From contig JANXLW010000065.1 of the NCBI GenBank assembly GCA_025354965.1, positions 1-25,720 of the forward strand: DNA of 25,720 bases, given 5' to 3'. Origin of the DNA: Betaproteobacteria bacterium (GTDB taxonomy: Bacteria > Pseudomonadota > Gammaproteobacteria > Burkholderiales > Burkholderiaceae_C). Positions 13,094-22,771 of this stretch are shown piece by piece. A program made the translations under genes and the position numbers. The notes below the pieces were generated by a model, which was not told the origin of the DNA, did not search any database, and was given only the letters and a program-made list of their open reading frames with translations. Numbering within the stretch: position 1 is the stretch's first letter; each line of letters begins with the position of its first letter.

Positions 13094-15472
13094 ATGAATA
13101 TAGAACTCACTCTTGTGTCCGATCGAGACGCGCTGCTGCGTGGCGTTGCAGCGGCGCCGGCGCTGCATGCCCAGCTTTCGCAGCGGTGGGCGCGCACCCA
13201 ATCGAAAGACAGTAATTTGGTAGGCAACGGTAGCGTGCGCCGGGTGCATTACCTGTCGATGGAATTCCTGATGGGAAGGGCGATGGGCAATGCGCTGGCG
13301 GCGCTCGGTTTGGAAAGTGACGTCAGGCGGCAGCTTGCCGCCAGCGGTTTGCAATTGTCGGACGTGCTGGAACTTGAGAACGATGCAGCGCTGGGCAATG
13401 GTGGCCTGGGCCGGCTGGCGGCCTGTTTTCTGGATTCCTTCGCCGAGTTGGGCCTGCCGTCGTTTGGTTATGGCTTGCGTTACCAATACGGCATGTTTGC
13501 CCAGCAAATTCAGAATGGCCGGCAGATCGAAACACCGGATGACTGGATGCGCTGGGGTAACAACTGGGAAGTATTTCGACCGGAGGTGCGCTACGCCATT
13601 GGTTTTGGCGGCCACGTGGAGGGTAATGGCAGCGCACGGCATTGGATGCCAGCCGAAAGAATCATTGCGCAGGCCTACGACTTTATCGTGCCGGCGCATA
13701 ACAGTGAGCGCGTCTCCACCTTGCGGCAGTGGCATGCCAGCGCCGAACGAGCCATTGATTTCACCGCCTTTTGTCGCGGCGAGTATCTGGCGGCGACCAG
13801 CCACCGTGTTGCTGCCGATGTGCTGAATTGGGTTCTCTACCCGGATGACAGCACGGTTGCCGGCCGCGAATTGCGTTTGAAGCAGGAGGCGTTTCTGGTC
13901 AGCGCATCGCTGCAGGATGTGGTGGCTCGCCATCTGCGCGAAGGTCGCGGCCTGACGCAGCTTGGCCGCGCCAACGCCATCCACCTGAATGACACCCATC
14001 CGGCATTGGCACCGGCTGAATTGATGCGCTTGTTGCTGGACCAGCATGGCATGGATTGGGACGCCGCCTGGACCGTCACGCACGAGGCGGTGTCCTATAC
14101 CAACCATACCTTGATGCCGGAGGCGCTTGAGACCTGGCCGGTGCGCATGTTCGAAGCCCTGTTGCCGCGCCATCTGGAAATCATTCGCGAGATCAATCGC
14201 CGCTTTCTGGAACTGGTGCGCTCGCGCTTCCCGGGGGACGAAGCGATGGTGAAACGGGTTTCGGTCATCGATGAAGCCAGCGACGGTCGCATCCACATGG
14301 CCGCGCTGGCGATCGTTGCATCGCACAAGGTCAACGGTGTCTCGGCCCTGCACTCGGATTTGATGGTGCAGACCATTTTTTCGGATTTCGCAAAATTGTT
14401 TCCGGGACGATTCCACAACGTCACCAACGGGGTCACACCGCGACGCTGGTTGATGCAAGCCAACCCGGAACTCTCGAACCTGATCGACGGACGAATTGGC
14501 AACAGCTGGCGCCAGGATCTGGGCCAGCTGTCTGCGCTCAAACCCATGGCCGCCGACGCGCCATTGGGGCGAGACTTTCTGCTCGTCAAGCGGCACAACA
14601 AGGAGCGTTTGGCGGCCTTGATACAAGCTCGCCTGGGCATCAAGGTTGACACAGCCAGCCTGTTCGATGTGCAGGTCAAACGCATCCACGAATACAAGCG
14701 CCAATTGCTCAACGTGCTGCAGGTCATTGCGCGCTATCAAGCCATTATTGACACGCCGGATGCGCACTGGACACCGCGCACCGTCGTCATCGCCGGTAAG
14801 GCGGCGTCGGCCTACCACATGGCCAAGCTGATCATTCAGTTGACGCATGACGTCGCCGCCGTCGTCAATGACGACCCACGCGTGGCGGGTCGCTTGAAGC
14901 TTGTCTTCCTGCCCAACTACGGTGTCAGCCTGGCCGAAGTCATCATCCCGGCCGCCGACCTGAGCGAACAGATTTCAACCGCCGGTACCGAGGCCTCCGG
15001 CACTGGCAACATGAAATTTGCCATGAATGGCGCACTGACTATCGGCACCTGGGATGGCGCCAACATCGAGATGGCGCAGGCGATGGGCCAGGAAAACATG
15101 TTTGTCTTCGGTCTGCGTACCGAAGAGGTGCAAAAACTCAAGACGCAGGGCTACCGGCCGCGGGATTATGTTGAAGCCAATCAGCAACTCAAGCGCGTGC
15201 TCAATGCGATCATGGCCGGGGACTTCTCCCATGGCGACACGCAACGCTACCATTGCCTGACCGACAATCTTCTGGACCATGACCCCTATTTGCTAATGGC
15301 AGATTTTGCGGCCTATGTGGCGGCGCAGGCACAAGTGGATGCTTTGTTTGACGCGCCAGCGGATTGGGCCCGGCGTGCCTTGCTCAATGTGGCAGGTATG
15401 GGCAGTTTTTCGGTGGACCGCACCATTCGCGAATACATTGAACGCGTTTGGTCTGCGCCGACGCGTCGCTGA
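13094..15472 (+). CDS. glgP: Glycogen/maltodextrin phosphorylase
   Basis: The protein has 792 residues, within the usual range for bacterial GT35 phosphorylases (E. coli MalP 797, GlgP 815). It releases glucose-1-phosphate from the non-reducing ends of alpha-1,4-glucans in the cytoplasm. The signatures are clear: VHYLSMEFLMGRAMGNAL (about 50-67), NDAALGNGGLGRLAACFLDS, GYGLRYQYGMF, LNDTHPALAPAELMR, RFHNVTNGVTPRRWL and VKRIHEYKRQLLN. The PLP-lysine signature is EASGTGNMKFAMNG with the cofactor lysine at residue 641. It could equally be called malP; sequence alone does not separate the two. It is the first gene of the rightward operon. No strong Shine-Dalgarno is visible before the ATG. Confidence 0.95.
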   Translation: MNIELTLVSDRDALLRGVAAAPALHAQLSQRWARTQSKDSNLVGNGSVRRVHYLSMEFLMGRAMGNALAALGLESDVRRQLAASGLQLSDVLELENDAALGNGGLGRLAACFLDSFAELGLPSFGYGLRYQYGMFAQQIQNGRQIETPDDWMRWGNNWEVFRPEVRYAIGFGGHVEGNGSARHWMPAERIIAQAYDFIVPAHNSERVSTLRQWHASAERAIDFTAFCRGEYLAATSHRVAADVLNWVLYPDDSTVAGRELRLKQEAFLVSASLQDVVARHLREGRGLTQLGRANAIHLNDTHPALAPAELMRLLLDQHGMDWDAAWTVTHEAVSYTNHTLMPEALETWPVRMFEALLPRHLEIIREINRRFLELVRSRFPGDEAMVKRVSVIDEASDGRIHMAALAIVASHKVNGVSALHSDLMVQTIFSDFAKLFPGRFHNVTNGVTPRRWLMQANPELSNLIDGRIGNSWRQDLGQLSALKPMAADAPLGRDFLLVKRHNKERLAALIQARLGIKVDTASLFDVQVKRIHEYKRQLLNVLQVIARYQAIIDTPDAHWTPRTVVIAGKAASAYHMAKLIIQLTHDVAAVVNDDPRVAGRLKLVFLPNYGVSLAEVIIPAADLSEQISTAGTEASGTGNMKFAMNGALTIGTWDGANIEMAQAMGQENMFVFGLRTEEVQKLKTQGYRPRDYVEANQQLKRVLNAIMAGDFSHGDTQRYHCLTDNLLDHDPYLLMADFAAYVAAQAQVDALFDAPADWARRALLNVAGMGSFSVDRTIREYIERVWSAPTRR

Positions 15473-15521
15473 GGACGTTGCCGTCACAATGGTGGACAAC
15501 GTTTAAATTTCAAGGATCCGG

Positions 15522-17708
15522 ATGATTTCCGATGCAGATGCTCAGGCGCTGGCAAGCGCTTGCCATCCCGACCCGTTTGCGGTGCTGGGATTGCATGCCG
15601 ACGCACTTGGCCAACTCTGGGTGCGAGCCATGTTGCCCGGCGCCCATCAGGTGCAAGTGGTTGATGCACAGACTGAAAAGGCAGTCGCCACGCTGGTTCT
15701 GCGCCATCCGGATGGCTTGTTCGAGGGCGTGTTGCCACGTCGGCGCAAACGTTTTGATTACCGCTTGCGTGTGTCGTGGGATGCAGCCTCTGCGCAAAGT
15801 CAAGGTGTTTATGCCGACGCCTATGCTTTTGGTGCACAACTGACGAACGAGCAGTTGCTGGCATTGCGGGACGGCAATTACCCTGATCCCTATACGGTAC
15901 TGGGTGCGCATGTTCTGCGGCAACAAGGCGTTGATGGTGTGCGCTTCGCGCTGTGGGCGCCGAATGCGCGACGCGTCAGTGTCGTTGGAAATTTCAATAA
16001 CTGGGATGGACGGCGCCACCCCATGCGGCTGCGTCATGTGGCCGGAGTCTGGGAAATATTTGTACCGCATGCGGGTCTTGGCGACCTCTACAAGTTCGAA
16101 CTGCTGGGACCGAACGGTGAACGATTGCCGCAAAAGGCCGACCCCTATGCGCGCGCCACCCAGATGCGACCCGACACCGCAAGCAAAGTCACTGCGCTGC
16201 CGCAAAAGAAAAGTCTGCCAGCGGGACGTGCCCAGGCCAACGCGCGCGCGGCACCTATTTCGATTTACGAGGTCCACCTGGGCTCCTGGCGCCACGGCGC
16301 AGGGGGGCGCTTTGTCAGTTGGGACGAGTTGGCGCTGTCACTGCCGGCCTATGCTGGCGAACAAGGCTTTACGCACATTGAATTGATGCCGGTCAGTGAG
16401 CATCCGTTTGACGGCTCCTGGGGTTATCAGACGCTGGGTCTGTATGCCTTGAGTGCCCGCTTTGGCCCACCGGACGGGTTTGATCGGTTCGTGCAAGCCT
16501 GTCACGAGCGCGGCATGGGTGTCCTGCTGGATTGGGTGCCGGCGCATTTTCCGTCTGATGCGCATGGTCTGGCGCAATTTGACGGCACGGCTCTGTACGA
16601 ATATGCCGACCCGCGCGAAGGATTTCACCGTGACTGGAATACGTTGATCTACAACTTCGGTCGCAATGAAGTACGCAATTTTCTGGCCGCCAATGCTTGT
16701 TACTGGACTGAGCGGCATGCCGTCGACGGTTTGCGCGTGGATGCAGTAGCGTCCATGCTGTACCGCGATTACTCCCGCCCCGCTGGCCAGTGGATTCCCA
16801 ATTTTGAGGGTGGCCGGGAAAATCTGGAAGCCATTTCTCTGCTGCGCCATGTCAATGAAAAAGTAGGTGCCGATGCGCCTGGCGCGATCACCGTGGCAGA
16901 AGAGTCAACCTCGTTTCCTGGCGTATCGGCGCCAACCAGTGTCGGCGGCCTGGGGTTCCACTACAAATGGAATATGGGCTGGATGAACGACACCTTGCGC
17001 TACATGCACGAAGACCCGGTGCACCGCCGCTGGCATCACGACAAGATGAGTTTTGGTCTGCTCTATGCGTTCAGCGAGAACTTCGTGTTGCCGCTGTCGC
17101 ACGACGAAGTGGTGCATGGCAAGGGATCATTGCTTGGGAAAATGCCGGGCGACGATTGGCAGCGCTTTGCGAACCTGCGCGCTTACTACGGCTTCATGTG
17201 GGGTCACCCGGGCAAGAAACTTTTGTTCATGGGGCAGGAGTTTGCGCAGCCCCTGGAATGGAATCACGACGGTGAGTTACCCTGGGAACTGCTCAAAGAC
17301 GAGCGACACGCCGGCGTCCAGCGCCTGGTGCGGGACCTTAATCATTTGTACCGTTCGCAGCCGGCGTTGCATCGTCTTGACTGCGAGTCAAGGGGGTTCG
17401 AGTGGCTGGTGTCGGACGATGCGGCGTGTTCCGTATTTGCCTGGTTACGCCGCGATGAACACTCGGCGATGGTGCTGGTGGTGAGCAACTTTACGCCCGA
17501 GCCGCGCTACGACTACTGCATCGGCATGCCTGACGGCCCGGCACTGTGGCGGGAAGTACTCAACACCGATTCGGTCTATTACGGAGGCAGCAATCTGGGG
17601 CAGGGCGATGCGCCATTGCACACCCAAGCCTTTTCCAGCCACGGGCGAGCGCACTCCTTGAAGCTGACGCTGCCTCCTTTGGCCACAATTTTTCTGGTGC
17701 CCGCATGA
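15522..17708 (+). CDS. glgB: 1,4-alpha-glucan branching enzyme
   Basis: The protein has 728 residues, the same as E. coli GlgB. It moves alpha-1,4 segments to form alpha-1,6 branches. The layout is an N-terminal branching-enzyme domain (HPDPFAVLGLHADALG), a CBM48 module (FALWAPNARRVSVVGNFNNW, about 145-165), then the GH13_9 barrel. Catalytic residues visible are Asp407 in GLRVDAVASMLYRDY, Glu460 in TVAEEST and Asp528 in PLSHDEVVHGKGS. AAGGATCCGG just upstream of the ATG is the likely ribosome site. It lies 49 bases after glgP and overlaps glgX by 4 bases (ATGA). A branching enzyme among catabolic genes suggests that imported dextrins can also be stored as glycogen. Confidence 0.96.
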   Translation: MISDADAQALASACHPDPFAVLGLHADALGQLWVRAMLPGAHQVQVVDAQTEKAVATLVLRHPDGLFEGVLPRRRKRFDYRLRVSWDAASAQSQGVYADAYAFGAQLTNEQLLALRDGNYPDPYTVLGAHVLRQQGVDGVRFALWAPNARRVSVVGNFNNWDGRRHPMRLRHVAGVWEIFVPHAGLGDLYKFELLGPNGERLPQKADPYARATQMRPDTASKVTALPQKKSLPAGRAQANARAAPISIYEVHLGSWRHGAGGRFVSWDELALSLPAYAGEQGFTHIELMPVSEHPFDGSWGYQTLGLYALSARFGPPDGFDRFVQACHERGMGVLLDWVPAHFPSDAHGLAQFDGTALYEYADPREGFHRDWNTLIYNFGRNEVRNFLAANACYWTERHAVDGLRVDAVASMLYRDYSRPAGQWIPNFEGGRENLEAISLLRHVNEKVGADAPGAITVAEESTSFPGVSAPTSVGGLGFHYKWNMGWMNDTLRYMHEDPVHRRWHHDKMSFGLLYAFSENFVLPLSHDEVVHGKGSLLGKMPGDDWQRFANLRAYYGFMWGHPGKKLLFMGQEFAQPLEWNHDGELPWELLKDERHAGVQRLVRDLNHLYRSQPALHRLDCESRGFEWLVSDDAACSVFAWLRRDEHSAMVLVVSNFTPEPRYDYCIGMPDGPALWREVLNTDSVYYGGSNLGQGDAPLHTQAFSSHGRAHSLKLTLPPLATIFLVPA

Positions 17709-19789
17709 GTTTGTCAGCTGTCCTGTCAGAAGGTCGTCACGAGCCCATGGGTTCCCATGTGCGTGATGGTGGCGTCAATTTCGCGGTGTTTTCACAGCAC
17801 GCCCAACGTATTGAACTTTGTCTGTTCGATGCTGCCGGGGCGCGTGAATTGCAACGGTACGATCTGTTCGGTCCGGATGACGGCGTTTTTCATGGTTTTC
17901 TTCCCGATGCCGGTGCCGGTCTGGTCTATGGGTTGCGGGCGCATGGACCTTATGAGCCGCATGCTGGTCACCGGTTCAATTCGAACAAGTTGCTGTTGGA
18001 CCCAAACGCGCGAGAAATTGTGGGTCAGTTTTCCTGGGGTCCCGAGCACCTGGGCTATGACTTAAACCATCCGGATGGCGCCAATTCGTTTGACCTCCAT
18101 GACAACGCCGCATCGGCGTTGAAGGCACGGGTCGCAGCCACTTCAACTCTGGCGCCCGGCTACATCAATGCGCCGCGCCACGCGGCGACCGATCTCGTTC
18201 TTTATGAGGTGCACGTCAAAGGCTTCAGCAAGGCGCACCCCGATATTCCAGCGCCGTTGCGTGGCACTTACGCCGGCCTGGCGCATCCGGTGGCCATTGC
18301 TCACTTCAAGTCTTTGGGCGTGACCACCTTGGCGCTGTTGCCGGTGCAGTACAGTCTTGATGAACCGGCTTTGGCAAGTCGTGGTCAAACCAACTATTGG
18401 GGCTACAACACGCTTGGTTTTTGCTGCCCGGCGCTGCGCCTGGCAACAAAGCCTGATGACCCAAGCGCTGCCATCGTCGAGTTTCGTCAAATGGTGCAGA
18501 CTTTGCATTCGCATGGTCTTGAAGTGGTGCTGGACGTTGTCTACAACCACACGCCGGAAGGCAACGAGTTTGGCGCAACCCTGAGCTTTCGGGGGCTGGA
18601 CAACGCCAGTTGGTACCGTCTCGAAGCAACAGAGCGCAGCCACTTTGAAAACTTCAGTGGTTGTGGCAATACGCTGCATGTTGCACATCCCCAAGTGACC
18701 CGGTTTGTGTTGGACTCTTTGCGCTATTGGGTGACGGAGATGGGGGTCGATGGATTTCGTTTCGATTTGGCGCCGGTGCTAGGACGCACTGCACTTGGCT
18801 TTGACCCCGAAGCGCCGTTTTTTGCCGCCCTGCGACAAGACCCGGTGCTGGCCCGTGTGCACCTGATTTCCGAGCCCTGGGACAGCGGCCCCAACGGCTA
18901 CCAGGTGGGGCGTTTTCCGGGTCGATTTCTGGACTGGAATGACAAATTTCGGGACGTGGTGCGCGGCTACTGGTTGCAGCGCGGGGTTGATCGTGCCGAG
19001 TTTGCCCGCCGTTTCACGGCGTCGAGTGACCTGTTTCACCACGGTCGCCGACCCACTGCCAGCGTCAATTTTCTGACCGTTCATGACGGACTGACACTGG
19101 CTGATGTGGTGAGCTACAGCCACAAGCACAACCACGCCAACGGTGAAAATAACCGGGATGGCCGCGACGGCGAGCTGTGTGCCAATTTTGGCGCTGAGGG
19201 CGCCACTGACGATGCGCAAATCAAGCGGCAGCGCGAGCGCGTGCGACGCGCCATGGTTGCAAGCCTGTTGCTGGCGCAGGGCACGCCGATGTTGTGTGCC
19301 GGCGATGAAATTGGCAATAGCCAGCAGGGTAACAACAACGCTTACTGCCAGGACAATGCGGTCGGTTGGCTTGATTGGTCGGCTGCCGACTACCGCTTCA
19401 AGGACTTTGTTGCCGAGCTGCTGGCGCTTCGTCGCGCCGAGCCCGCACTGCGCAGCAATGAGTGGTCGTCGGTGCAGTCACACGGGCAGGGCGGTCTCAA
19501 GCACGTCTGGCACAAGCCGACCGGACAGGAAATGCATGCCCAGGACTGGCATGACCCGTCCCAACATGCTTTTTCCTGCGAGATTTTCCATGCCGGAGAG
19601 GCGCTACACCGGCATCGTTTGCTGCTGGTCTTCAATCCGGAGCCGAACGCCGTCCTCTTCACTTTGAGCAGCAGCGATTGGCAACTTGTACTGGACAGCA
19701 GTGGCGAATTGGCGCGGTCTGTTGCGCCGCAAACGTACTTGCTGGTGCCGGCGCATGCGCTGCTTGTCTTGCGCCGTAGCGTCGCTTGA
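17705..19789 (+). CDS. glgX: Glycogen debranching enzyme GlgX (isoamylase type)
   Basis: The protein has 694 residues from ATG 17705, which overlaps the glgB stop as ATGA. A longer open frame back to 17546 lies inside glgB and is not used. The N-terminal CBM48-like domain (VNFAVFSQHAQRIELCLFD) is followed by YEVHVKGFSKAHPDIP, YWGYNTLGFCCPA and DVVYNHTPEGNE (region I). FRFDLAPVLG carries nucleophile Asp354, LISEPWD carries Glu390 and TVHDGLTLADVVSY carries Asp461. The HNHANGENNRDG and GNNNAYCQDN segments are classic GlgX. It removes the short alpha-1,6 stubs left by the phosphorylase. Confidence 0.95.
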   Translation: MSLSAVLSEGRHEPMGSHVRDGGVNFAVFSQHAQRIELCLFDAAGARELQRYDLFGPDDGVFHGFLPDAGAGLVYGLRAHGPYEPHAGHRFNSNKLLLDPNAREIVGQFSWGPEHLGYDLNHPDGANSFDLHDNAASALKARVAATSTLAPGYINAPRHAATDLVLYEVHVKGFSKAHPDIPAPLRGTYAGLAHPVAIAHFKSLGVTTLALLPVQYSLDEPALASRGQTNYWGYNTLGFCCPALRLATKPDDPSAAIVEFRQMVQTLHSHGLEVVLDVVYNHTPEGNEFGATLSFRGLDNASWYRLEATERSHFENFSGCGNTLHVAHPQVTRFVLDSLRYWVTEMGVDGFRFDLAPVLGRTALGFDPEAPFFAALRQDPVLARVHLISEPWDSGPNGYQVGRFPGRFLDWNDKFRDVVRGYWLQRGVDRAEFARRFTASSDLFHHGRRPTASVNFLTVHDGLTLADVVSYSHKHNHANGENNRDGRDGELCANFGAEGATDDAQIKRQRERVRRAMVASLLLAQGTPMLCAGDEIGNSQQGNNNAYCQDNAVGWLDWSAADYRFKDFVAELLALRRAEPALRSNEWSSVQSHGQGGLKHVWHKPTGQEMHAQDWHDPSQHAFSCEIFHAGEALHRHRLLLVFNPEPNAVLFTLSSSDWQLVLDSSGELARSVAPQTYLLVPAHALLVLRRSVA

Positions 19790-19812
19790 GTTCTTACTGA
19801 AAATCCCGACCC

Positions 19813-21348
19813 ATGATCAATCTTCAACAGCGCAGCGCCGGTATTTTGCTGCACATCACATCGCTCCCGGGTCCGCACGGCGTAGGTGATTTTGGACCCG
19901 ACGCCTTTCGCTTTGTCGATTGGCTGGTAGCCGCCGGCCAGCGCATCTGGCAGCTGTTACCGACCACCCCGATTGGCCCCGGTGACTCGCCTTATCAAAG
20001 CGTCTCGGCCTTTGCCGGCAGCCCCTTGATGGTGGCACTGGAGCCCTTGATCGCTGCCGGCTGGCTGGCCGCGCCGCAATTGCCTGAGGACGGTTTTGAC
20101 ACCGGCCGCGTCGAGTTTGGCCGTGTCGTGCCCTGGCGCTTGATGCAACTGCGAGCTGCCGCCGCCGGTTTCTCGATCAGGTCCTCCGCCCGCGAGCGCG
20201 CCGAGTTCGACGCCTGGTGCGCACAACAGGCTTACTGGCTGGACGACTACGCACTGTTCATGGCGCTGGAGACGGCATATGCTGGCCAGCCGTGGTGGCA
20301 GTGGGACGCAGATGTGCGTCGGCGTGAGCCGGCCGCGCTGCAACAAGCGCGCTGGCAGCAGAAAGTCGAAATTCGGTTTTGGCAATTTGTGCAGTGGTGT
20401 TTTGACCGGCAGCTGGGCGCCCTCAAGGCCTACGCCAATGCGCGCGGTGTCGCCATCATGGGCGACTTGCCGATCTTCATTGCCCATCACAGCGCAGATT
20501 GCTGGGCGCGACCCGATCTGTACCAGCTCGACGAATCTTTCCAGCCGACCGTGGTGGCCGGCGTGCCGCCCGACGACCTGGGTCCGCTGGGCCAGCGCTG
20601 GGGCAACCCGCTGTACCGCTGGGAGCGCATGGCCGAAGAAGATTTTGTCTGGTGGACGGCGCGCGTGCACCGGGCCCTGGAGCAGGCCGACGTGTTTCGC
20701 ATTGACCACTTTCGCGGCTTTGCCGGCTACTGGGAAATTCCGGCCAGTTGCCCGACTGCGATCGAGGGGCGTTGGGTGCCGGCGCCCGGCAAAGCGCTGT
20801 TTGCGGCGATTGAGCGTGCCCTGGGCAAGGTCCCCATCATTGCCGAGGACCTGGGGCTGATCACACCCGATGTGATTGCGTTGCGCGACGGTTGCGGTTT
20901 TCCTGGCATGAAAATTTTGCAGTTCGGCTTTGGTTCGGATGCTGCACATGAGTTTCTGCCGCACAACTATGGCAACGCCTGTGTTGTCTACACCGGTACC
21001 CACGACAACGACACGGCGCGCGGCTGGTGGGACAACGCGCCGCAGCGGGAACGTCAATTCGCTGGCAGCTACCTGGCAGCCAACACGCATGACATCCACT
21101 GGGCCATGATTCGGGCCGCCTGCAACTCGGTGGCCCATATGGCGGTGTTTCCGCTGCAGGATGTGATGGGGCTCGACAGCAGTCATCGGATGAATCTGCC
21201 CGGCACGCTGGGCGGGACCAATTGGGTTTGGCGCTTTGACTGGGAGATGCTGGGCAGTGAAGCGGGCCGGGTCCTTGGCGTCATCAGCGCCGCCAGTGGG
21301 CGCAGCCCCATTGCGCTGCTGCGATTGTCAACCGGCGCGGCTGACTAG
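19813..21348 (+). CDS. malQ: 4-alpha-glucanotransferase (amylomaltase)
   Basis: The protein has 511 residues and is a GH77 enzyme of the short type without the long N-terminal extension of E. coli MalQ. It starts with QRSAGILLHITSLPGPHGVGDFG and PTTPIGPGDSPYQSVSAFAG. Further signatures are GDLPIFIAHHSADCWARPDL, FRIDHFRGFAGYW with nucleophile Asp298, IIAEDLG with Glu345 and YTGTHDNDTARGW with Asp398. It shuffles glucosyl units between maltodextrins, releasing glucose and building chains long enough for the phosphorylase. It starts 23 bases after glgX with no strong Shine-Dalgarno, which hints at reinitiation. Confidence 0.95.
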   Translation: MINLQQRSAGILLHITSLPGPHGVGDFGPDAFRFVDWLVAAGQRIWQLLPTTPIGPGDSPYQSVSAFAGSPLMVALEPLIAAGWLAAPQLPEDGFDTGRVEFGRVVPWRLMQLRAAAAGFSIRSSARERAEFDAWCAQQAYWLDDYALFMALETAYAGQPWWQWDADVRRREPAALQQARWQQKVEIRFWQFVQWCFDRQLGALKAYANARGVAIMGDLPIFIAHHSADCWARPDLYQLDESFQPTVVAGVPPDDLGPLGQRWGNPLYRWERMAEEDFVWWTARVHRALEQADVFRIDHFRGFAGYWEIPASCPTAIEGRWVPAPGKALFAAIERALGKVPIIAEDLGLITPDVIALRDGCGFPGMKILQFGFGSDAAHEFLPHNYGNACVVYTGTHDNDTARGWWDNAPQRERQFAGSYLAANTHDIHWAMIRAACNSVAHMAVFPLQDVMGLDSSHRMNLPGTLGGTNWVWRFDWEMLGSEAGRVLGVISAASGRSPIALLRLSTGAAD

Positions 21349-21362
21349 CAGGCGCGCGAAGC

Positions 21363-22748
21363 ATGACTTCACGCAAGCAGCGCCCGCATTTGCTGGCTCT
21401 TGCCTGGCCTTTGCTGGCCGAGATGGTGCTCGGTTTTGGCGTCGGCCTGTTAGGCCTGTGGCTGGCTTCGCGTGAGTCAGACGCGAGCTCGGCTGCGTTT
21501 GCGCTAGCCAATCAGTTGCAGGGCGTTTTCTTCCTGCTGTTTCGTGTTATCGGCATGGGCGTGAGTGTTGTCATCACGCAAAATCTGGGGGCTGGCAGTC
21601 GTGCCGGCGCGCAAGCCACGGCGCGGGCCTCGCTGGGCGCCAGCAGCTGGCTTGGTCTGGCTACCGGCCTGGTCGTATTTCTGGGAGCCGCTCCCTTGCT
21701 GGCCATGCTCAATGCGCCGCCTGCCGTGCTGCGGCTGGGACAACCTTATCTGCAGGTGTTGGCCCTGGCACTGGCGCTGGACGCTTTCAATGCCAGCATG
21801 GCGTCGGTGATGCGCGCCCACATGCTGACCCGCGAAGTCATGTTCAATATTCTGGCCATGCACAGTGTTCACCTGTTGCTGTGCCTGCCGCTGATGCGCG
21901 GTTTTGGCCCGCTGCCACCCTTGGGCCTGGTGGGGTTCGCGCTGGCCATGGTGCTGAGTCGTGCCTTCGGTTTGCTGGTTCATCTGGCCCTGTGGCGCTG
22001 GCGTCTGCAAATCATTCCGCATGCCCGTGACTGGTGGTCGCTGCATTGGCAACTGCTGCGGCCGGTGTTGCACATTGGCTTGCCCGGCGCTGCCGAGAAC
22101 ATCGCCTACCGCCTGGCAATGCTGGTGTCGGTCACGGTGGTGGCCGGCTTGGGTTCACAAGCCCTGGCGACGCAGACGTACGCGTTTCAATTGATGAACG
22201 TGGTGGTGCTGTTCAGCGTTTCGCTCGGCTTCGCGTGCGAGATTCTGGTCGGGCATCTGATCGGCGCCGGACATTTGCATCAGGCGCATCGCTTGCTGCG
22301 CACGACGCTGTTGTGGGGTCTGGCAGTGTCTTTTTGCATTGCCTTGCTGGTCGCCAGTAGCGCGCCATGGGCCTTGACGCTGTTCACACAGGACGCGCAG
22401 ATCGTTGCCAGCGCCACCACACTGCTGTGGCTCACGGTTTTGCTGGAGCCGGGTCGTACCTGCAATGTGGTCATCATCAATGCGCTGCGTGCCACCGGCG
22501 ATGCCCGGTTTCCGGTCGCCGCCGGCGCCGCCTCCATGTTGTTTGTCATGGCCGGTGGTTCCTGGTTGTTGGGCGTGCATTTCAAACTCGGACTGGTGGG
22601 TGTCTGGATTGCCTACGCCGCCGATGAATGGTTGCGCGGTTTGACGATGGCGGCGCGCTGGTTCGGACAGGGCTGGGTACCGTCTGCCATGGCAACGCGT
22701 CGGCGTGTGGTGCGCCAAGGTGCACAGGCAACGGTTGCAGCCCGGTGA
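21363..22748 (+). CDS. MATE-family multidrug/organic-ion efflux transporter
   Basis: The protein has 461 residues with about twelve hydrophobic segments in two homologous halves. It opens with LALAWPLLAEMVLGFGVGLL and shows AFALANQLQGVFFLLFRVIGMGVSVVITQNLGAG and, in the second half, GLPGAAENIAYRLAMLVSVTVVAGLGSQALATQTYAFQL, as expected for MATE antiporters. LEPGRTCNVVIINALRATGD near residue 365 fits the family. MATE proteins usually export cationic compounds using a Na+ or H+ gradient. Its position 14 bases after malQ and before an exported esterase, in what looks like one transcript, is unusual. What it moves here is unknown; export of a sugar derivative would be speculation. Confidence 0.88.
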   Translation: MTSRKQRPHLLALAWPLLAEMVLGFGVGLLGLWLASRESDASSAAFALANQLQGVFFLLFRVIGMGVSVVITQNLGAGSRAGAQATARASLGASSWLGLATGLVVFLGAAPLLAMLNAPPAVLRLGQPYLQVLALALALDAFNASMASVMRAHMLTREVMFNILAMHSVHLLLCLPLMRGFGPLPPLGLVGFALAMVLSRAFGLLVHLALWRWRLQIIPHARDWWSLHWQLLRPVLHIGLPGAAENIAYRLAMLVSVTVVAGLGSQALATQTYAFQLMNVVVLFSVSLGFACEILVGHLIGAGHLHQAHRLLRTTLLWGLAVSFCIALLVASSAPWALTLFTQDAQIVASATTLLWLTVLLEPGRTCNVVIINALRATGDARFPVAAGAASMLFVMAGGSWLLGVHFKLGLVGVWIAYAADEWLRGLTMAARWFGQGWVPSAMATRRRVVRQGAQATVAAR

Positions 22749-22771
22749 GCTTCAAAATGCACAGAGTTGAC

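Noticed and set aside
12941..14848. 635-codon open frame on the minus strand
   Set aside because: It is antisense to the phosphorylase gene, which has unmistakable GT35 motifs; it also runs through the regulatory region.
15475..15504. Terminator between glgP and glgB (ACGTTG / CAACGT)
   Set aside because: It has only a 6-base stem with a 16-base loop and a short AT tail; the genes are otherwise operon-like.
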